Shown here one piece after another: positions 10,958 through 24,493 of a stretch of DNA of 64,000 nt (positions are counted from its first letter, which is position 1; each line of letters opens with the position of its first letter). The notes beneath the pieces are model-generated. The model was not told where the DNA came from, made no database searches, and saw only the letters and a program-made list of their open reading frames with translations. Origin of the DNA: Ulva prolifera. Lineage: Eukaryota; Chlorophyta; Ulvophyceae; Ulvales; Ulvaceae. The stretch spans positions 682,001 through 746,000 of the forward strand of contig JALAAN010000010.1 of assembly GCA_023078555.1 (NCBI GenBank), written 5' to 3'. The translations under genes and the position numbers were made by a program.

Positions 10958-10967
10958 TGCTCCCATT

Positions 10968-13900
10968 CCACTCATGCAGAAATCCCGCGCCTCACAAAAA
11001 CATGTTCCCAACATCACGTTAGGGGCTGAATCTTTGCACATGATGCTCTCTATGTCAAAGGAATGTGCTCTAGAAGTTTGGAGGCAATCAAGTGATAAGT
11101 CAGGGCAAGGGTTGCTATCAATGTTGAAAAGGCAGCGCGCTCTCCCGCCCCTCATGCAGAAATCCCGCGCCTCACAAAAACAGGTTCCCAACCTCACGTT
11201 TGGGGCTGAATCTTTGCACATGATACTCTCTATGTCAAAGGAATGTGGTGTAGAAGTTTGGAGGCAATCAAGTGATAAGTCAGGGCAAGGGCTGCTATCA
11301 ATGTTGAAAAGGCAGCGCGCTCTCCCGCCCCTCATGCAGAAATCTCGCCCTCACAAAAACAGGTTCCCAACCTCACGTTAGGGGCTGAATCTTTGCACAT
11401 GATGCTCTCTATGTCAAAGGAATGTGGTGTAGAAGTTTGGAGGCAATCAAGTGATAAGTCAGGGCTAGGGCTGCCATCAATGTTGAAATGGCAGCGTGCT
11501 CCCATTCCACTCATGCAGAAATCCCGCGCCTCACAAAAACAGGTTCCCAACCTCACGTTTGGGGCTGAATCTTTGCACATGATACTCTCTATGTCAAAGG
11601 AATGTGGTGTAGAAGTTTGGAGGCAATCAAGTGATAAGTCAGGGCAAGGGCTGCTATCAATGTTGAAAAGGCAGCGCGCTCTCCCGCCCCTCATGCAGAA
11701 ATCTCGCCCTCACAAAAACAAGTTCCCAACCTCACGTTAGGGGCTGAATCTTTGCACATGATGCTCTCTATGTCAAAGGAATGTGGTGTAGAAGTTTGGA
11801 GGCAATCAAGTGATAAGTCAGGGCTAGGGCTGCCATCAATGTTGAAATGGCAGCGTGCTCCCATGCCACTCATGCAGAAATCCCGCGCCTCACAAAAACA
11901 TTTTCCCAACATCACGTTAGGGGCTGAATCTTTGCACATGATGCTCTCTATGTCAAAGGAATGTGCTCTAGAAGTTTGGAGGCAATCAAGTGATAAGTCA
12001 GGGCTAGGGCTGCTATCAATGTTGAAATGGCAGCGCGCTCTCCCGCCACTCATGCAGAAATCCCGCGCCTCACAAAAACAGGTTCCCAACCTCACGTTAG
12101 GGGCTGAATCTTTGCACATGATGCTCTCTTTGTCAAAGGAGAGTGGTCTAGAAGTTTGGAGGCAATCAAGTGATAAGTCAGGGCAAGGGTTGCTATCAAT
12201 GTTGAAAAGGCAGCGCGCTCTCCCGCCCCTCATGCAGAAATCCCGCGCCTCACAAAAACAGGTTCCCAACCTCACGTTTGGGGCTGAATCTTTGCACATG
12301 ATACTCTCTATGTCAAAGGAATGTGGTGTAGAAGTTTGGAGGCAATCAAGGGATAAGTCAGGGCAAGGGCTGCTATCAATGTTGAAAAGGCAGCGCGCTC
12401 TCCCGCCCCTCATGCAGAAATCGGGCCCTCACAAAAACAGGTTCCCAACCTCACGTTAGGGGCTGAATCTTTGCACATGATGCTCTCTATGTCAAAGGAA
12501 TGTGGTGTAGAAGTTTGGAGGCAATCAAGTGATAAGTCAGGGCTAGGGCTGCCATCAATGTTGAAATGGCAGCGTGCTCCCATGCCACTCATGCAGAAAT
12601 CCCGCGCCTCACAAAAACATGTTCCCAACATCACGTTAGGGGCTGAATCTTTGCACATGATGCTCTCTATGTCAAAGGAATGTGCTCTAGAAGTTTGGAG
12701 GCAATCAAGTGATAAGTCAGGGCTAGGGCTGCTATCAATGTTGAAATGGCAGCGTGCTCCCATGCCCCTCATGCAGAAATCTCGCCCTCACAAAAACAGG
12801 TTCCCAACCGCACGTTCGGGGCTGAATCTTTGCACATGATGCTCTCTATGTCAAAGGAATGTGGTGTAGAAGTTTGGAGGCAATCAAGTGATAAGTCAGG
12901 GCTAGGGCTGCTATCAATGTTGAAATGGCAGCGCGCTCTCCCGCCACTCATGCAGAAATCTCGCCCTCGCAAAAACAGGTTCCCAACCTCACGTTAGGGG
13001 CTGAATCTTTGCACATGATGCTATCTATGTCAAATTAATGTGATGTGAGGGTTTGGAGGCAATCAAGTGATAACTCAGGGCTAGGGCTGCTTTAAATGTT
13101 GAAATGGCAGCGTGCTCCCAAGCCACTCATGCAGAAATCTCGCACCTCACAAAAACAGGTTCCCATCCTCACCTTAGGGGCTGAATCTTTGCACATGATG
13201 CTCTCTATGTCAAAGGAATGTGGTGTAGAAGTTTGGAGGCAATCAAGTGATAAGTCAGGGCTAGGGCTGCTATCAATGTTGAAATGGCAGCACGCTCTCC
13301 CGCCACTCATGCAGAAATCTCGCCCTCGCAAAAACAGGTTCCCAACCTCACGTTAGGGGCTGAATCTTTGCACATGATGCTATCTATGTCAAATTAATGT
13401 GATGTGAGGGTTTGGAGGCAATCAAGTGATAACTCAGGGCTAGGGCTGCTTTAAATGTTGAAATGGCAGCGTGCTCCCATGCCACTCATGCAGAAATCTC
13501 GCCCTCACAAAAACAGGTTCCCAACCTCACGTTAGGGGCTGAATCTTTGCACATGATGCTCTCTATGTCAAAGGAATGTGGTGTAGAAGTTTGGAGGCAA
13601 TCAAGTGATAAGTCAGGGCTAGGGCTGCCATCAATGTTGAAATGGCAGCGTGCTCCCATGCCACTCATGCAGAAATCCCGCGCCTCACAAAAACATGTTC
13701 CCAACATCACGTTAGGGGCTGAATCTTTGCACATGATGCTCTCTATGTCAAAGGAATGTGCTCTAGAAGTTTGGAGGCAATCAAGTGATAAGTCAGGGCT
13801 AGGGCTGCTTTAAATGTTGAAATGGCAGCGTGCTCCCATGCCACTCATGCAGAAATCTCGCACCTCACAAAAACAGGTTCCCAACCTCACCTTAGGGGCT

Positions 13901-14010
13901 GAATCTTTGCACATGATGCTCTCTATGTCAAAGGAATGTGGTGTAGAAGTTTGGAGGCAATCAAGTGATAAGTCAGGGCTAGGGCTGCTATCAATGTTGA
14001 AATGGCAGCG
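10968..14010 (+). repeat. 3053-bp tandem duplication, right copy
   Basis: Right-hand copy of the block at 7915-10957. Its right part has itself been copied again: 11969-14242 matches 16278-18551 at offset 4309. That third copy has 'atctcgccctc' instead of the ApaI variant at the position of 12423, so the ApaI change is confined to the first two copies. The nested pattern gives an order of events: the long-offset duplication is older than the ApaI change, and the tandem 3053-bp duplication came after it. Confidence 0.9.
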
Positions 14011-16277
14011 CGCTCTCCCGCCACTCATGCAGAAATCTCGCCCTCGCAAAAACAGGTTCCCAACCTCACGTTAGGGGCTGAATCTTTGCACATGATGCTA
14101 TCTATGTCAAATTAATGTGATGTGAGGGTTTGGAGGCAATCAAGTGATAACTCAGGGCTAGGGCTGCTTTAAATGTTGAAATGGCAGCGTGCTCCCAAGC
14201 CACTCATGCAGAAATCTCGCACCTCACAAAAACAGGTTCCCAACCTCACCTTAGGGGCTGAATCTTTGCACATGATGCTCTCTATGTCAAAGGAATGTGG
14301 TGTAGAAGTTTGGAGGCAATCAAGTGATAAGTCAGGGCTAGGGCTGCTTTAAATGTTGAAATGGCAGCGTGCTCCCATGCCACTCATGCAGAAATCTCGC
14401 CCTCACAAAAACAGGTTCCCAACCTCACGTTAGGGGCTGAATCTTTGCACATGATGCTCTCTATGTCAAAGGAATGTGGTGTAGAAGTTTGGAGGCAATC
14501 AAGTGATAAGTCAGGGCTAGGGCTGCCATCAATGTTGAAATGGCAGCGTGCTCCCATGCCACTCATGCAGAAATCCCGCGCCTCACAAAAACATGTTCCC
14601 AACATCACGTTAGGGGCTGAATCTTTGCACATGATGCTCTCTATGTCAAAGGAATGTGCTCTAGAAGTTTGGAGGCAATCAAGTGATAAGTCAGGGCTAG
14701 GGCTGCCATCAATGTTGAAATGGCAGCGTGCTCCCATGCCACTCATGCAGAAATCCCGCGCCTCACAAAAACATGTTCCCAACATCACGTTAGGGGCTGA
14801 ATCTTTGCACATGATGCTCTCTATGTCAAAGGAATGTGCTCTAGAAGTTTGGAGGCAATCAAGTGATAAGTCAGGGCAAGGGTTGCTATCAATGTTGAAA
14901 AGGCAGCGCGCTCTCCCGCCCCTCATGCAGAAATCCCGCGCCTCACAAAAACAGGTTCCCAACCTCACGTTTGGGGCTGAATCTTTGCACATGATACTCT
15001 CTATGTCAAAGGAATGTGGTGTAGAAGTTTGGAGGCAATCAAGTGATAAGTCAGGGCAAGGGCTGCTATCAATGTTGAAAAGGCAGCGCGCTCTCCCGCC
15101 CCTCATGCAGAAATCTCGCCCTCACAAAAACAGGTTCCCAACCTCACGTTAGGGGCTGAATCTTTGCACATGATGCTCTCTATGTCAAAGGAATGTGGTG
15201 TAGAAGTTTGGAGGCAATCAAGTGATAAGTCAGGGCTAGGGCTGCCATCAATGTTGAAATGGCAGCGTGCTCCCATGCCACTCATGCAGAAATCCCGCGC
15301 CTCACAAAAACAGGTTCCCAACCTCACGTTTGGGGCTGAATCTTTGCACATGATACTCTCTATGTCAAAGGAATGTGGTGTAGAAGTTTGGAGGCAATCA
15401 AGTGATAAGTCAGGGCAAGGGCTGCTATCAATGTTGAAAAGGCAGCGCGCTCTCCCGCCCCTCATGCAGAAATCTCGCCCTCACAAAAACAAGTTCCCAA
15501 CCTCACGTTAGGGGCTGAATCTTTGCACATGATGCTCTCTATGTCAAAGGAATGTGGTGTAGAAGTTTGGAGGCAATCAAGTGATAAGTCAGGGCTAGGG
15601 CTGCCATCAATGTTGAAATGGCAGCGTGCTCCCATGCCACTCATGCAGAAATCCCGCGCCTCACAAAAACATTTTCCCAACATCACGTTAGGGGCTGAAT
15701 CTTTGCACATGATGCTCTCTATGTCAAAGGAATGTGCTCTAGAAGTTTGGAGGCAATCAAGTGATAAGTCAGGGCTAGGGCTGCTATCAATGTTGAAATG
15801 GCAGCGTGCTCCCATGCCCCTCATGCAGAAATCTCGCCCTCACAAAAACAGGTTCCCAACCTCACGTTCGGGGCTGAATCTTTGCACATGATGCTCTCTA
15901 TGTCAAAGGAATGTGGTGTAGAAGTTTGGAGGCAATCAAGTGATAAGTCAGGGCTAGGGCTGCTATCAATGTTGAAATGGCACGCGCTCTCCCGCCACTC
16001 ATGCAGAAATCCCGCGCCTCACAAAAACAGGTTCCCAACCTCACCTTAGGGGCTGAATCTTTGCACATGATGCTCTCTATGTCAAAGGAATGTGGTGTAG
16101 AAGTTTGGAGGCAATCAAGTGATAAGTCAGGGCTAGGGCTGCTTTAAATGTTGAAATGGCAGCGTGCTCCCATGCCACTCATGCAGAAATCTCGCACCTC
16201 ACAAAAACAGGTTCCCAACCTCACCTTAGGGGCTGAATCTTTGCACATGATGCTCTCTATGTCAAAGGAATGTGGTG
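14011..16277 (+). repeat. Domain 2 monomers between duplications
   Basis: Mixed block. The 'cccaagcc' monomer at about 14175 unusually has 'cccaacctcacc'. Two successive 180-bp monomers at about 14529-14888 are near-identical ('acatgttcccaacatc' with 'aatgtgctctag'), a second case of single-monomer duplication. About 14.9-15.6 kb corresponds to about 8.1-8.8 kb at offset 6824, including the 'aaaacaagttccc' variant (about 8665, 11718 and 15488). The second 'ggcacgcgctc' monomer lies at 15969. Confidence 0.75.
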
Positions 16278-18551
16278 TAGAAGTTTGGAGGCAATCAAGT
16301 GATAAGTCAGGGCTAGGGCTGCTATCAATGTTGAAATGGCAGCGCGCTCTCCCGCCACTCATGCAGAAATCCCGCGCCTCACAAAAACAGGTTCCCAACC
16401 TCACGTTAGGGGCTGAATCTTTGCACATGATGCTCTCTTTGTCAAAGGAGAGTGGTCTAGAAGTTTGGAGGCAATCAAGTGATAAGTCAGGGCAAGGGTT
16501 GCTATCAATGTTGAAAAGGCAGCGCGCTCTCCCGCCCCTCATGCAGAAATCCCGCGCCTCACAAAAACAGGTTCCCAACCTCACGTTTGGGGCTGAATCT
16601 TTGCACATGATACTCTCTATGTCAAAGGAATGTGGTGTAGAAGTTTGGAGGCAATCAAGGGATAAGTCAGGGCAAGGGCTGCTATCAATGTTGAAAAGGC
16701 AGCGCGCTCTCCCGCCCCTCATGCAGAAATCTCGCCCTCACAAAAACAGGTTCCCAACCTCACGTTAGGGGCTGAATCTTTGCACATGATGCTCTCTATG
16801 TCAAAGGAATGTGGTGTAGAAGTTTGGAGGCAATCAAGTGATAAGTCAGGGCTAGGGCTGCCATCAATGTTGAAATGGCAGCGTGCTCCCATGCCACTCA
16901 TGCAGAAATCCCGCGCCTCACAAAAACATGTTCCCAACATCACGTTAGGGGCTGAATCTTTGCACATGATGCTCTCTATGTCAAAGGAATGTGCTCTAGA
17001 AGTTTGGAGGCAATCAAGTGATAAGTCAGGGCTAGGGCTGCTATCAATGTTGAAATGGCAGCGTGCTCCCATGCCCCTCATGCAGAAATCTCGCCCTCAC
17101 AAAAACAGGTTCCCAACCGCACGTTCGGGGCTGAATCTTTGCACATGATGCTCTCTATGTCAAAGGAATGTGGTGTAGAAGTTTGGAGGCAATCAAGTGA
17201 TAAGTCAGGGCTAGGGCTGCTATCAATGTTGAAATGGCAGCGCGCTCTCCCGCCACTCATGCAGAAATCTCGCCCTCGCAAAAACAGGTTCCCAACCTCA
17301 CGTTAGGGGCTGAATCTTTGCACATGATGCTATCTATGTCAAATTAATGTGATGTGAGGGTTTGGAGGCAATCAAGTGATAACTCAGGGCTAGGGCTGCT
17401 TTAAATGTTGAAATGGCAGCGTGCTCCCAAGCCACTCATGCAGAAATCTCGCACCTCACAAAAACAGGTTCCCATCCTCACCTTAGGGGCTGAATCTTTG
17501 CACATGATGCTCTCTATGTCAAAGGAATGTGGTGTAGAAGTTTGGAGGCAATCAAGTGATAAGTCAGGGCTAGGGCTGCTATCAATGTTGAAATGGCAGC
17601 ACGCTCTCCCGCCACTCATGCAGAAATCTCGCCCTCGCAAAAACAGGTTCCCAACCTCACGTTAGGGGCTGAATCTTTGCACATGATGCTATCTATGTCA
17701 AATTAATGTGATGTGAGGGTTTGGAGGCAATCAAGTGATAACTCAGGGCTAGGGCTGCTTTAAATGTTGAAATGGCAGCGTGCTCCCATGCCACTCATGC
17801 AGAAATCTCGCCCTCACAAAAACAGGTTCCCAACCTCACGTTAGGGGCTGAATCTTTGCACATGATGCTCTCTATGTCAAAGGAATGTGGTGTAGAAGTT
17901 TGGAGGCAATCAAGTGATAAGTCAGGGCTAGGGCTGCCATCAATGTTGAAATGGCAGCGTGCTCCCATGCCACTCATGCAGAAATCCCGCGCCTCACAAA
18001 AACATGTTCCCAACATCACGTTAGGGGCTGAATCTTTGCACATGATGCTCTCTATGTCAAAGGAATGTGCTCTAGAAGTTTGGAGGCAATCAAGTGATAA
18101 GTCAGGGCTAGGGCTGCTTTAAATGTTGAAATGGCAGCGTGCTCCCATGCCACTCATGCAGAAATCTCGCACCTCACAAAAACAGGTTCCCAACCTCACC
18201 TTAGGGGCTGAATCTTTGCACATGATGCTCTCTATGTCAAAGGAATGTGGTGTAGAAGTTTGGAGGCAATCAAGTGATAAGTCAGGGCTAGGGCTGCTAT
18301 CAATGTTGAAATGGCAGCGCGCTCTCCCGCCACTCATGCAGAAATCTCGCCCTCGCAAAAACAGGTTCCCAACCTCACGTTAGGGGCTGAATCTTTGCAC
18401 ATGATGCTATCTATGTCAAATTAATGTGATGTGAGGGTTTGGAGGCAATCAAGTGATAACTCAGGGCTAGGGCTGCTTTAAATGTTGAAATGGCAGCGTG
18501 CTCCCAAGCCACTCATGCAGAAATCTCGCACCTCACAAAAACAGGTTCCCA
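16278..18551 (+). repeat. Copy of 11969-14242 at offset 4309 (24 monomers)
   Basis: Except for the 'tctcgccctc' against 'tcgggccctc' difference near 16732, I found no mismatch with 11969-14242. Shared rare states are 'ggagagtgg' (about 16448), 'caagggataag' (about 16657) and 'ccaaccgcacg' (about 17115). Part of it is reused once more: about 16.72-17.64 kb matches about 19.23-20.16 kb at offset 2515, where the 'ccgcacg' change is absent. Confidence 0.87.
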
Positions 18552-19642
18552 TCCTCACCTTAGGGGCTGAATCTTTGCACATGATGCTCTCTATGTCAAA
18601 GGAATGTGGTGTAGAAGTTTGGAGGCAATCAAGTGATAAGTCAGGGCTAGGGCTGCTTTAAATGTTGAAATGGCAGCGTGCTCCCATGCCACTCATGCAG
18701 AAATCTCGCACCTCACAAAAACAGGTTCCCAACCTCACCTTAGGGGCTGAATCTTTGCACATGATGCTCTCTATGTCAAAGGAATGTGGTGTAGAAGTTT
18801 GGAGGCAATCAAGTGATAAGTCAGGGCTAGGGCTGCTATCAATGTTGAAATGGCAGCGCGCTCTCCCGCCACTCATGCAGAAATCCCGCGCCTCACAAAA
18901 ACAGGTTCCCAACCTCACGTTAGGGGCTGAATCTTTGCACATGATGCTCTCTTTGTCAAAGGAATGTGGTCTAGAAGTTTTCGAGGCAATCAAGTGATAA
19001 GTCAGGGCAAGGGTTGCTATCAATGTTGAAAAGGCAGCGCGCTCTCCCGCCCCTCATGCAGAAATCCCGCGCCTCACAAAAACAGGTTCCCAACCTCACG
19101 TTGGGGGCTGAATCTTTGCACATGATACTCTCTATGTCAAAGGAATGTGGTGTAGAAGTTTGGAGGCAATCAAGTGATAAGTCAGGGCAAGGGCTGCTAT
19201 CAATGTTGAAAAGGCAGCGCGCTCTCCCGCCCCTCATGCAGAAATCTCGCCCTCACAAAAACAGGTTCCCAACCTCACGTTAGGGGCTGAATCTTTGCAC
19301 ATGATGCTCTCTATGTCAAAGGAATGTGGTGTAGAAGTTTGGAGGCAATCAAGTGATAAGTCAGGGCTAGGGCTGCCATCAATGTTGAAATGGCAGCGTG
19401 CTCCCATGCCACTCATGCAGAAATCCCGCGCCTCACAAAAACATGTTCCCAACATCACGTTAGGGGCTGAATCTTTGCACATGATGCTCTCTATGTCAAA
19501 GGAATGTGCTCTAGAAGTTTGGAGGCAATCAAGTGATAAGTCAGGGCTAGGGCTGCTATCAATGTTGAAATGGCAGCGTGCTCCCATGCCCCTCATGCAG
19601 AAATCTCGCCCTCACAAAAACAGGTTCCCAACCTCACGTTCG
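18552..19642 (+). repeat. Monomers with a private indel
   Basis: Ordinary domain 2 monomers except for one at about 18840-19020. It reads 'gaagttttcgaggcaatc' at 18974-18991 instead of 'gaagtttggaggcaatc', a one-base gain plus substitution that also creates a CpG in the otherwise CpG-free half. The next monomer has 'cacgttgggggctg' (about 19097). This is the only irregular indel found outside 28.1-32.0 kb apart from the inherited 'ggcacgcgctc' deletion. Confidence 0.75.
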
Positions 19643-21124
19643 GGGCTGAATCTTTGCACATGATGCTCTCTATGTCAAAGGAATGTGGTGTAGAAGTTTG
19701 GAGGCAATCAAGTGATAAGTCAGGGCTAGGGCTGCTATCAATGTTGAAATGGCAGCGCGCTCTCCCGCCACTCATGCAGAAATCTCGCCCTCGCAAAAAC
19801 AGGTTCCCAACCTCACGTTAGGGGCTGAATCTTTGCACATGATGCTATCTATGTCAAATTAATGTGATGTGAGGGTTTGGAGGCAATCAAGTGATAACTC
19901 AGGGCTAGGGCTGCTTTAAATGTTGAAATGGCAGCGTGCTCCCAAGCCACTCATGCAGAAATCTCGCACCTCACAAAAACAGGTTCCCATCCTCACCTTA
20001 GGGGCTGAATCTTTGCACATGATGCTCTCTATGTCAAAGGAATGTGGTGTAGAAGTTTGGAGGCAATCAAGTGATAAGTCAGGGCTAGGGCTGCTATCAA
20101 TGTTGAAATGGCAGCACGCTCTCCCGCCACTCATGCAGAAATCTCGCCCTCGCAAAAACAGGTTCCCAACCTCACGTTAGGGGCTGAATCTTTGCACATG
20201 ATGCTATCTATGTCAAATTAATGTGATGTGAGGGTTTGGAGGCAATCAAGTGATAACTCAGGGCTAGGGCTGCTTTAAATGTTGAAATGGCAGCGTGCTC
20301 CCATGCCACTCATGCAGAAATCTCGCACCTCACAAAAATAGGTTCCCAACCTCACCTTAGGGGCTGAATCTTTGCACATGATGCTCTCTATGTCAAAGAA
20401 ATGTGGTGTAGAAGTTTGGAGGCAATCAAGTGATAAGTCAGGGCTAGGGCTGCTATCAATGTTGAAATGGCAGCGCGCTCTCCCGCCACTCATGCAGAAA
20501 TCCCGCGCCTCACAAAAACAGGTTCCCAACCTCACGTTAGGGGCTGAATCTTTGCACATGATGCTCTCTTTGTCAAAGGAATGTGGTCTAGAAGTTTGGA
20601 GGCAATCAAGTGATAAGTCAGGGCAAGGGTTGCTATCAATGTTGAAAAGGCAGCGCGCTCTCCCGCCCCTCATGCAGAAATCCCGCGCCTCACAAAAACA
20701 GGTTCCCAACCTCACGTTTGGGGCTGAATCTTTGCACATGATACTCTCTATGTCAAAGGAATGTGGTGTAGAAGTTTGGAGGCAATCAAGTGATAAGTCA
20801 GGGCAAGGGCTGCTATCAATGTTGAAAAGGCAGCGCGCTCTCCCGCCCCTCATGCAGAAATCTCGCCCTCACAAAAACAGGTTCCCAACCTCACGTTAGG
20901 GGCTGAATCTTTGCACATGATGCTCTCTATGTCAAAGGAATGTGGTGTAGAAGTTTGGAGGCAATCAAGTGATAAATCAGGGCTAGGGCTGCCATCAATG
21001 TTGAAATGGCAGCGTGCTCCCATGCCACTCATGCAGAAATCCCGCGCCTCACAAAAACATTTTCCCAACATCACGTTAGGGGCTGAATCTTTGCACATGA
21101 TGCTCTCTATGTCAAAGGAATGTG
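19643..21124 (+). repeat. 4851-bp-offset duplication, left copy
   Basis: This matches 24494-25975 at offset 4851 (27 monomers), with shared rare states 'cacaaaaataggttcc' (about 20332 and 25183) and 'gtcaaagaaatg' (about 20394 and 25245). The edges are 19641 (c against a) and 21125 (c against g). Overlap with the 2156-bp repeat below shows that successive exchanges of different register hit the same region. Confidence 0.87.
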
Positions 21125-22233
21125 CTCTAGAAGTTTGGAGGCAATCAAGTGATAAGTCAGGGCTAGGGCTGCTATCAATGTTGAAATGGCAGCGTGCTCC
21201 CATGCCCCTCATGCAGAAATCTCGCCCTCACAAAAACAGGTTCCCAACCTCACGTTCGGGGCTGAATCTTTGCACATGATGCTCTCTATGTCAAAGGAAT
21301 GTGGTGTAGAAGTTTGGAGGCAATCAAGTGATAAGTCAGGGCTAGGGCTGCTATCAATGTTGAAATGGCACGCGCTCTCCCGCCACTCATGCAGAAATCC
21401 CGCGCCTCACAAAAACAGGTTCCCAACCTCACCTTAGGGGCTGAATCTTTGCACATGATGCTCTCTATGTCAAAGGAATGTGGTGTAGAAGTTTGGAGGC
21501 AATCAAGTGATAAGTCAGGGCTAGGGCTGCTTTAAATGTTGAAATGGCAGCGTGCTCCCATGCCACTCATGCAGAAATCTCGCACCTCACAAAAACAGGT
21601 TCCCAACCTCACCTTAGGGGCTGAATCTTTGCACATGATGCTCTCTATGTCAAAGGAATGTGGTGTAGAAGTTTGGAGGCAATCAAGTGATAAGTCAGGG
21701 CTAGGGCTGCTATCAATGTTGAAATGGCAGCGCGCTCTCCCGCCACTCATGCAGAAATCCCGCGCCTCACAAAAACAGGTTCCCAACCTCACGTTAGGGG
21801 CTGAATCTTTGCACATGATGCTCTCTTTGTCAAAGGAATGTGGTCTAGAAGTTTGGAGGCAATCAAGTGATAAGTCAGGGCAAGGGTTGCTATCAATGTT
21901 GAAAAGGCAGCGCGCTCTCCCGCCCCTCATGCAGAAATCCCGCGCCTCACAAAAACAGGTTCCCAACCTCACGTTTGGGGCTGAATCTTTGCACATGATA
22001 CTCTCTATGTCAAAGGAATGTGGTGTAGAAGTTTGGAGGCAATCAAGTGATAAGTCAGGACAAGGGTTGCTATCAATGTTGAAAAGGCAGCGCGCTCTCC
22101 CGCCCCTCATGCAGAAATCCCGCGCCTCACAAAAACAGGTTCCCAACCTCACGTTAGGGGCTGAATCTTTGCACATGATGCTCTCTATGTCAAAGGAATG
22201 TGGTGTAGAAGTTTGGAGGCAATCAAGTGATAA
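20401..22233 (+). repeat. 2156-bp, 12-monomer repeat, copy 1
   Basis: This matches 22557-24389 at offset 2156. The unit is twelve monomers with lengths summing to 2156 (seven of 180 bp, five of 179 bp, counted from 20279). Two substitutions were seen: 'ctcctgcag' at 22645-22653 in copy 2, giving the only PstI site in the window, and 'gttaagggctg' near 23052 against 'gttaggggctg'. Both copies carry 'ggcacgcgctc' (21357, 23513) and 'tcaggacaagg' (about 22056, 24212). Confidence 0.9.
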
Positions 22234-22556
22234 GTCAGGGCTAGGGCTGCTATCAATGTTGAAATGGCAGCGCGCTCTCCCGCCACTCATGCAGAAATCT
22301 CGCCCTCGCAAAAACAGGTTCCCAACCTCACGTTAGGGGCTGAATCTTTGCACATGATGCTATCTATGTCAAATTAATGTGATGTGAGGGTTTGGAGGCA
22401 ATCAAGTGATAACTCAGGGCTAGGGCTGCTTTAAATGTTGAAATGGCAGCGTGCTCCCAAGCCACTCATGCAGAAATCTCGCACCTCACAAAAACAGGTT
22501 CCCATCCTCACCTTAGGGGCTGAATCTTTGCACATGATGCTCTCTATGTCAAAGGA

Positions 22557-24389
22557 ATGTGGTGTAGAAGTTTGGAGGCAATCAAGTGATAAGTCAGGGC
22601 TAGGGCTGCTATCAATGTTGAAATGGCAGCGCGCTCTCCCGCCACTCCTGCAGAAATCCCGCGCCTCACAAAAACAGGTTCCCAACCTCACGTTAGGGGC
22701 TGAATCTTTGCACATGATGCTCTCTTTGTCAAAGGAATGTGGTCTAGAAGTTTGGAGGCAATCAAGTGATAAGTCAGGGCAAGGGTTGCTATCAATGTTG
22801 AAAAGGCAGCGCGCTCTCCCGCCCCTCATGCAGAAATCCCGCGCCTCACAAAAACAGGTTCCCAACCTCACGTTTGGGGCTGAATCTTTGCACATGATAC
22901 TCTCTATGTCAAAGGAATGTGGTGTAGAAGTTTGGAGGCAATCAAGTGATAAGTCAGGGCAAGGGCTGCTATCAATGTTGAAAAGGCAGCGCGCTCTCCC
23001 GCCCCTCATGCAGAAATCTCGCCCTCACAAAAACAGGTTCCCAACCTCACGTTAAGGGCTGAATCTTTGCACATGATGCTCTCTATGTCAAAGGAATGTG
23101 GTGTAGAAGTTTGGAGGCAATCAAGTGATAAATCAGGGCTAGGGCTGCCATCAATGTTGAAATGGCAGCGTGCTCCCATGCCACTCATGCAGAAATCCCG
23201 CGCCTCACAAAAACATTTTCCCAACATCACGTTAGGGGCTGAATCTTTGCACATGATGCTCTCTATGTCAAAGGAATGTGCTCTAGAAGTTTGGAGGCAA
23301 TCAAGTGATAAGTCAGGGCTAGGGCTGCTATCAATGTTGAAATGGCAGCGTGCTCCCATGCCCCTCATGCAGAAATCTCGCCCTCACAAAAACAGGTTCC
23401 CAACCTCACGTTCGGGGCTGAATCTTTGCACATGATGCTCTCTATGTCAAAGGAATGTGGTGTAGAAGTTTGGAGGCAATCAAGTGATAAGTCAGGGCTA
23501 GGGCTGCTATCAATGTTGAAATGGCACGCGCTCTCCCGCCACTCATGCAGAAATCCCGCGCCTCACAAAAACAGGTTCCCAACCTCACCTTAGGGGCTGA
23601 ATCTTTGCACATGATGCTCTCTATGTCAAAGGAATGTGGTGTAGAAGTTTGGAGGCAATCAAGTGATAAGTCAGGGCTAGGGCTGCTTTAAATGTTGAAA
23701 TGGCAGCGTGCTCCCATGCCACTCATGCAGAAATCTCGCACCTCACAAAAACAGGTTCCCAACCTCACCTTAGGGGCTGAATCTTTGCACATGATGCTCT
23801 CTATGTCAAAGGAATGTGGTGTAGAAGTTTGGAGGCAATCAAGTGATAAGTCAGGGCTAGGGCTGCTATCAATGTTGAAATGGCAGCGCGCTCTCCCGCC
23901 ACTCATGCAGAAATCCCGCGCCTCACAAAAACAGGTTCCCAACCTCACGTTAGGGGCTGAATCTTTGCACATGATGCTCTCTTTGTCAAAGGAATGTGGT
24001 CTAGAAGTTTGGAGGCAATCAAGTGATAAGTCAGGGCAAGGGTTGCTATCAATGTTGAAAAGGCAGCGCGCTCTCCCGCCCCTCATGCAGAAATCCCGCG
24101 CCTCACAAAAACAGGTTCCCAACCTCACGTTTGGGGCTGAATCTTTGCACATGATACTCTCTATGTCAAAGGAATGTGGTGTAGAAGTTTGGAGGCAATC
24201 AAGTGATAAGTCAGGACAAGGGTTGCTATCAATGTTGAAAAGGCAGCGCGCTCTCCCGCCCCTCATGCAGAAATCCCGCGCCTCACAAAAACAGGTTCCC
24301 AACCTCACGTTAGGGGCTGAATCTTTGCACATGATGCTCTCTATGTCAAAGGAATGTGGTGTAGAAGTTTGGAGGCAATCAAGTGATAA
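22557..24389 (+). repeat. 2156-bp, 12-monomer repeat, copy 2
   Basis: Second copy of 20401-22233. It ends in a hybrid monomer. At 24361-24405 the sequence runs 'gtgtagaagtttggagg' and then 'gataactcagg', which joins the common right half to the 'aaattaatg'-class ending within one unit. One monomer is skipped relative to copy 1. This is the expected product of unequal exchange or conversion between an ordinary and an 'aaattaatg' monomer. A third, damaged copy of about 23.69-25.25 kb is present at 28.90-30.47 kb. Confidence 0.88.
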
Positions 24390-24493
24390 CTCAGGGCTAG
24401 GGCTGCTTTAAATGTTGAAATGGCAGCGTGCTCCCAAGCCACTCATGCAGAAATCTCGCACCTCACAAAAACAGGTTCCCATCCTCACCTTAG

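Noticed and set aside
22645-22653. PstI-creating change 'ctcctgcag' as a functional site
   Set aside because: It is a single private substitution in one monomer, useful as a marker only.
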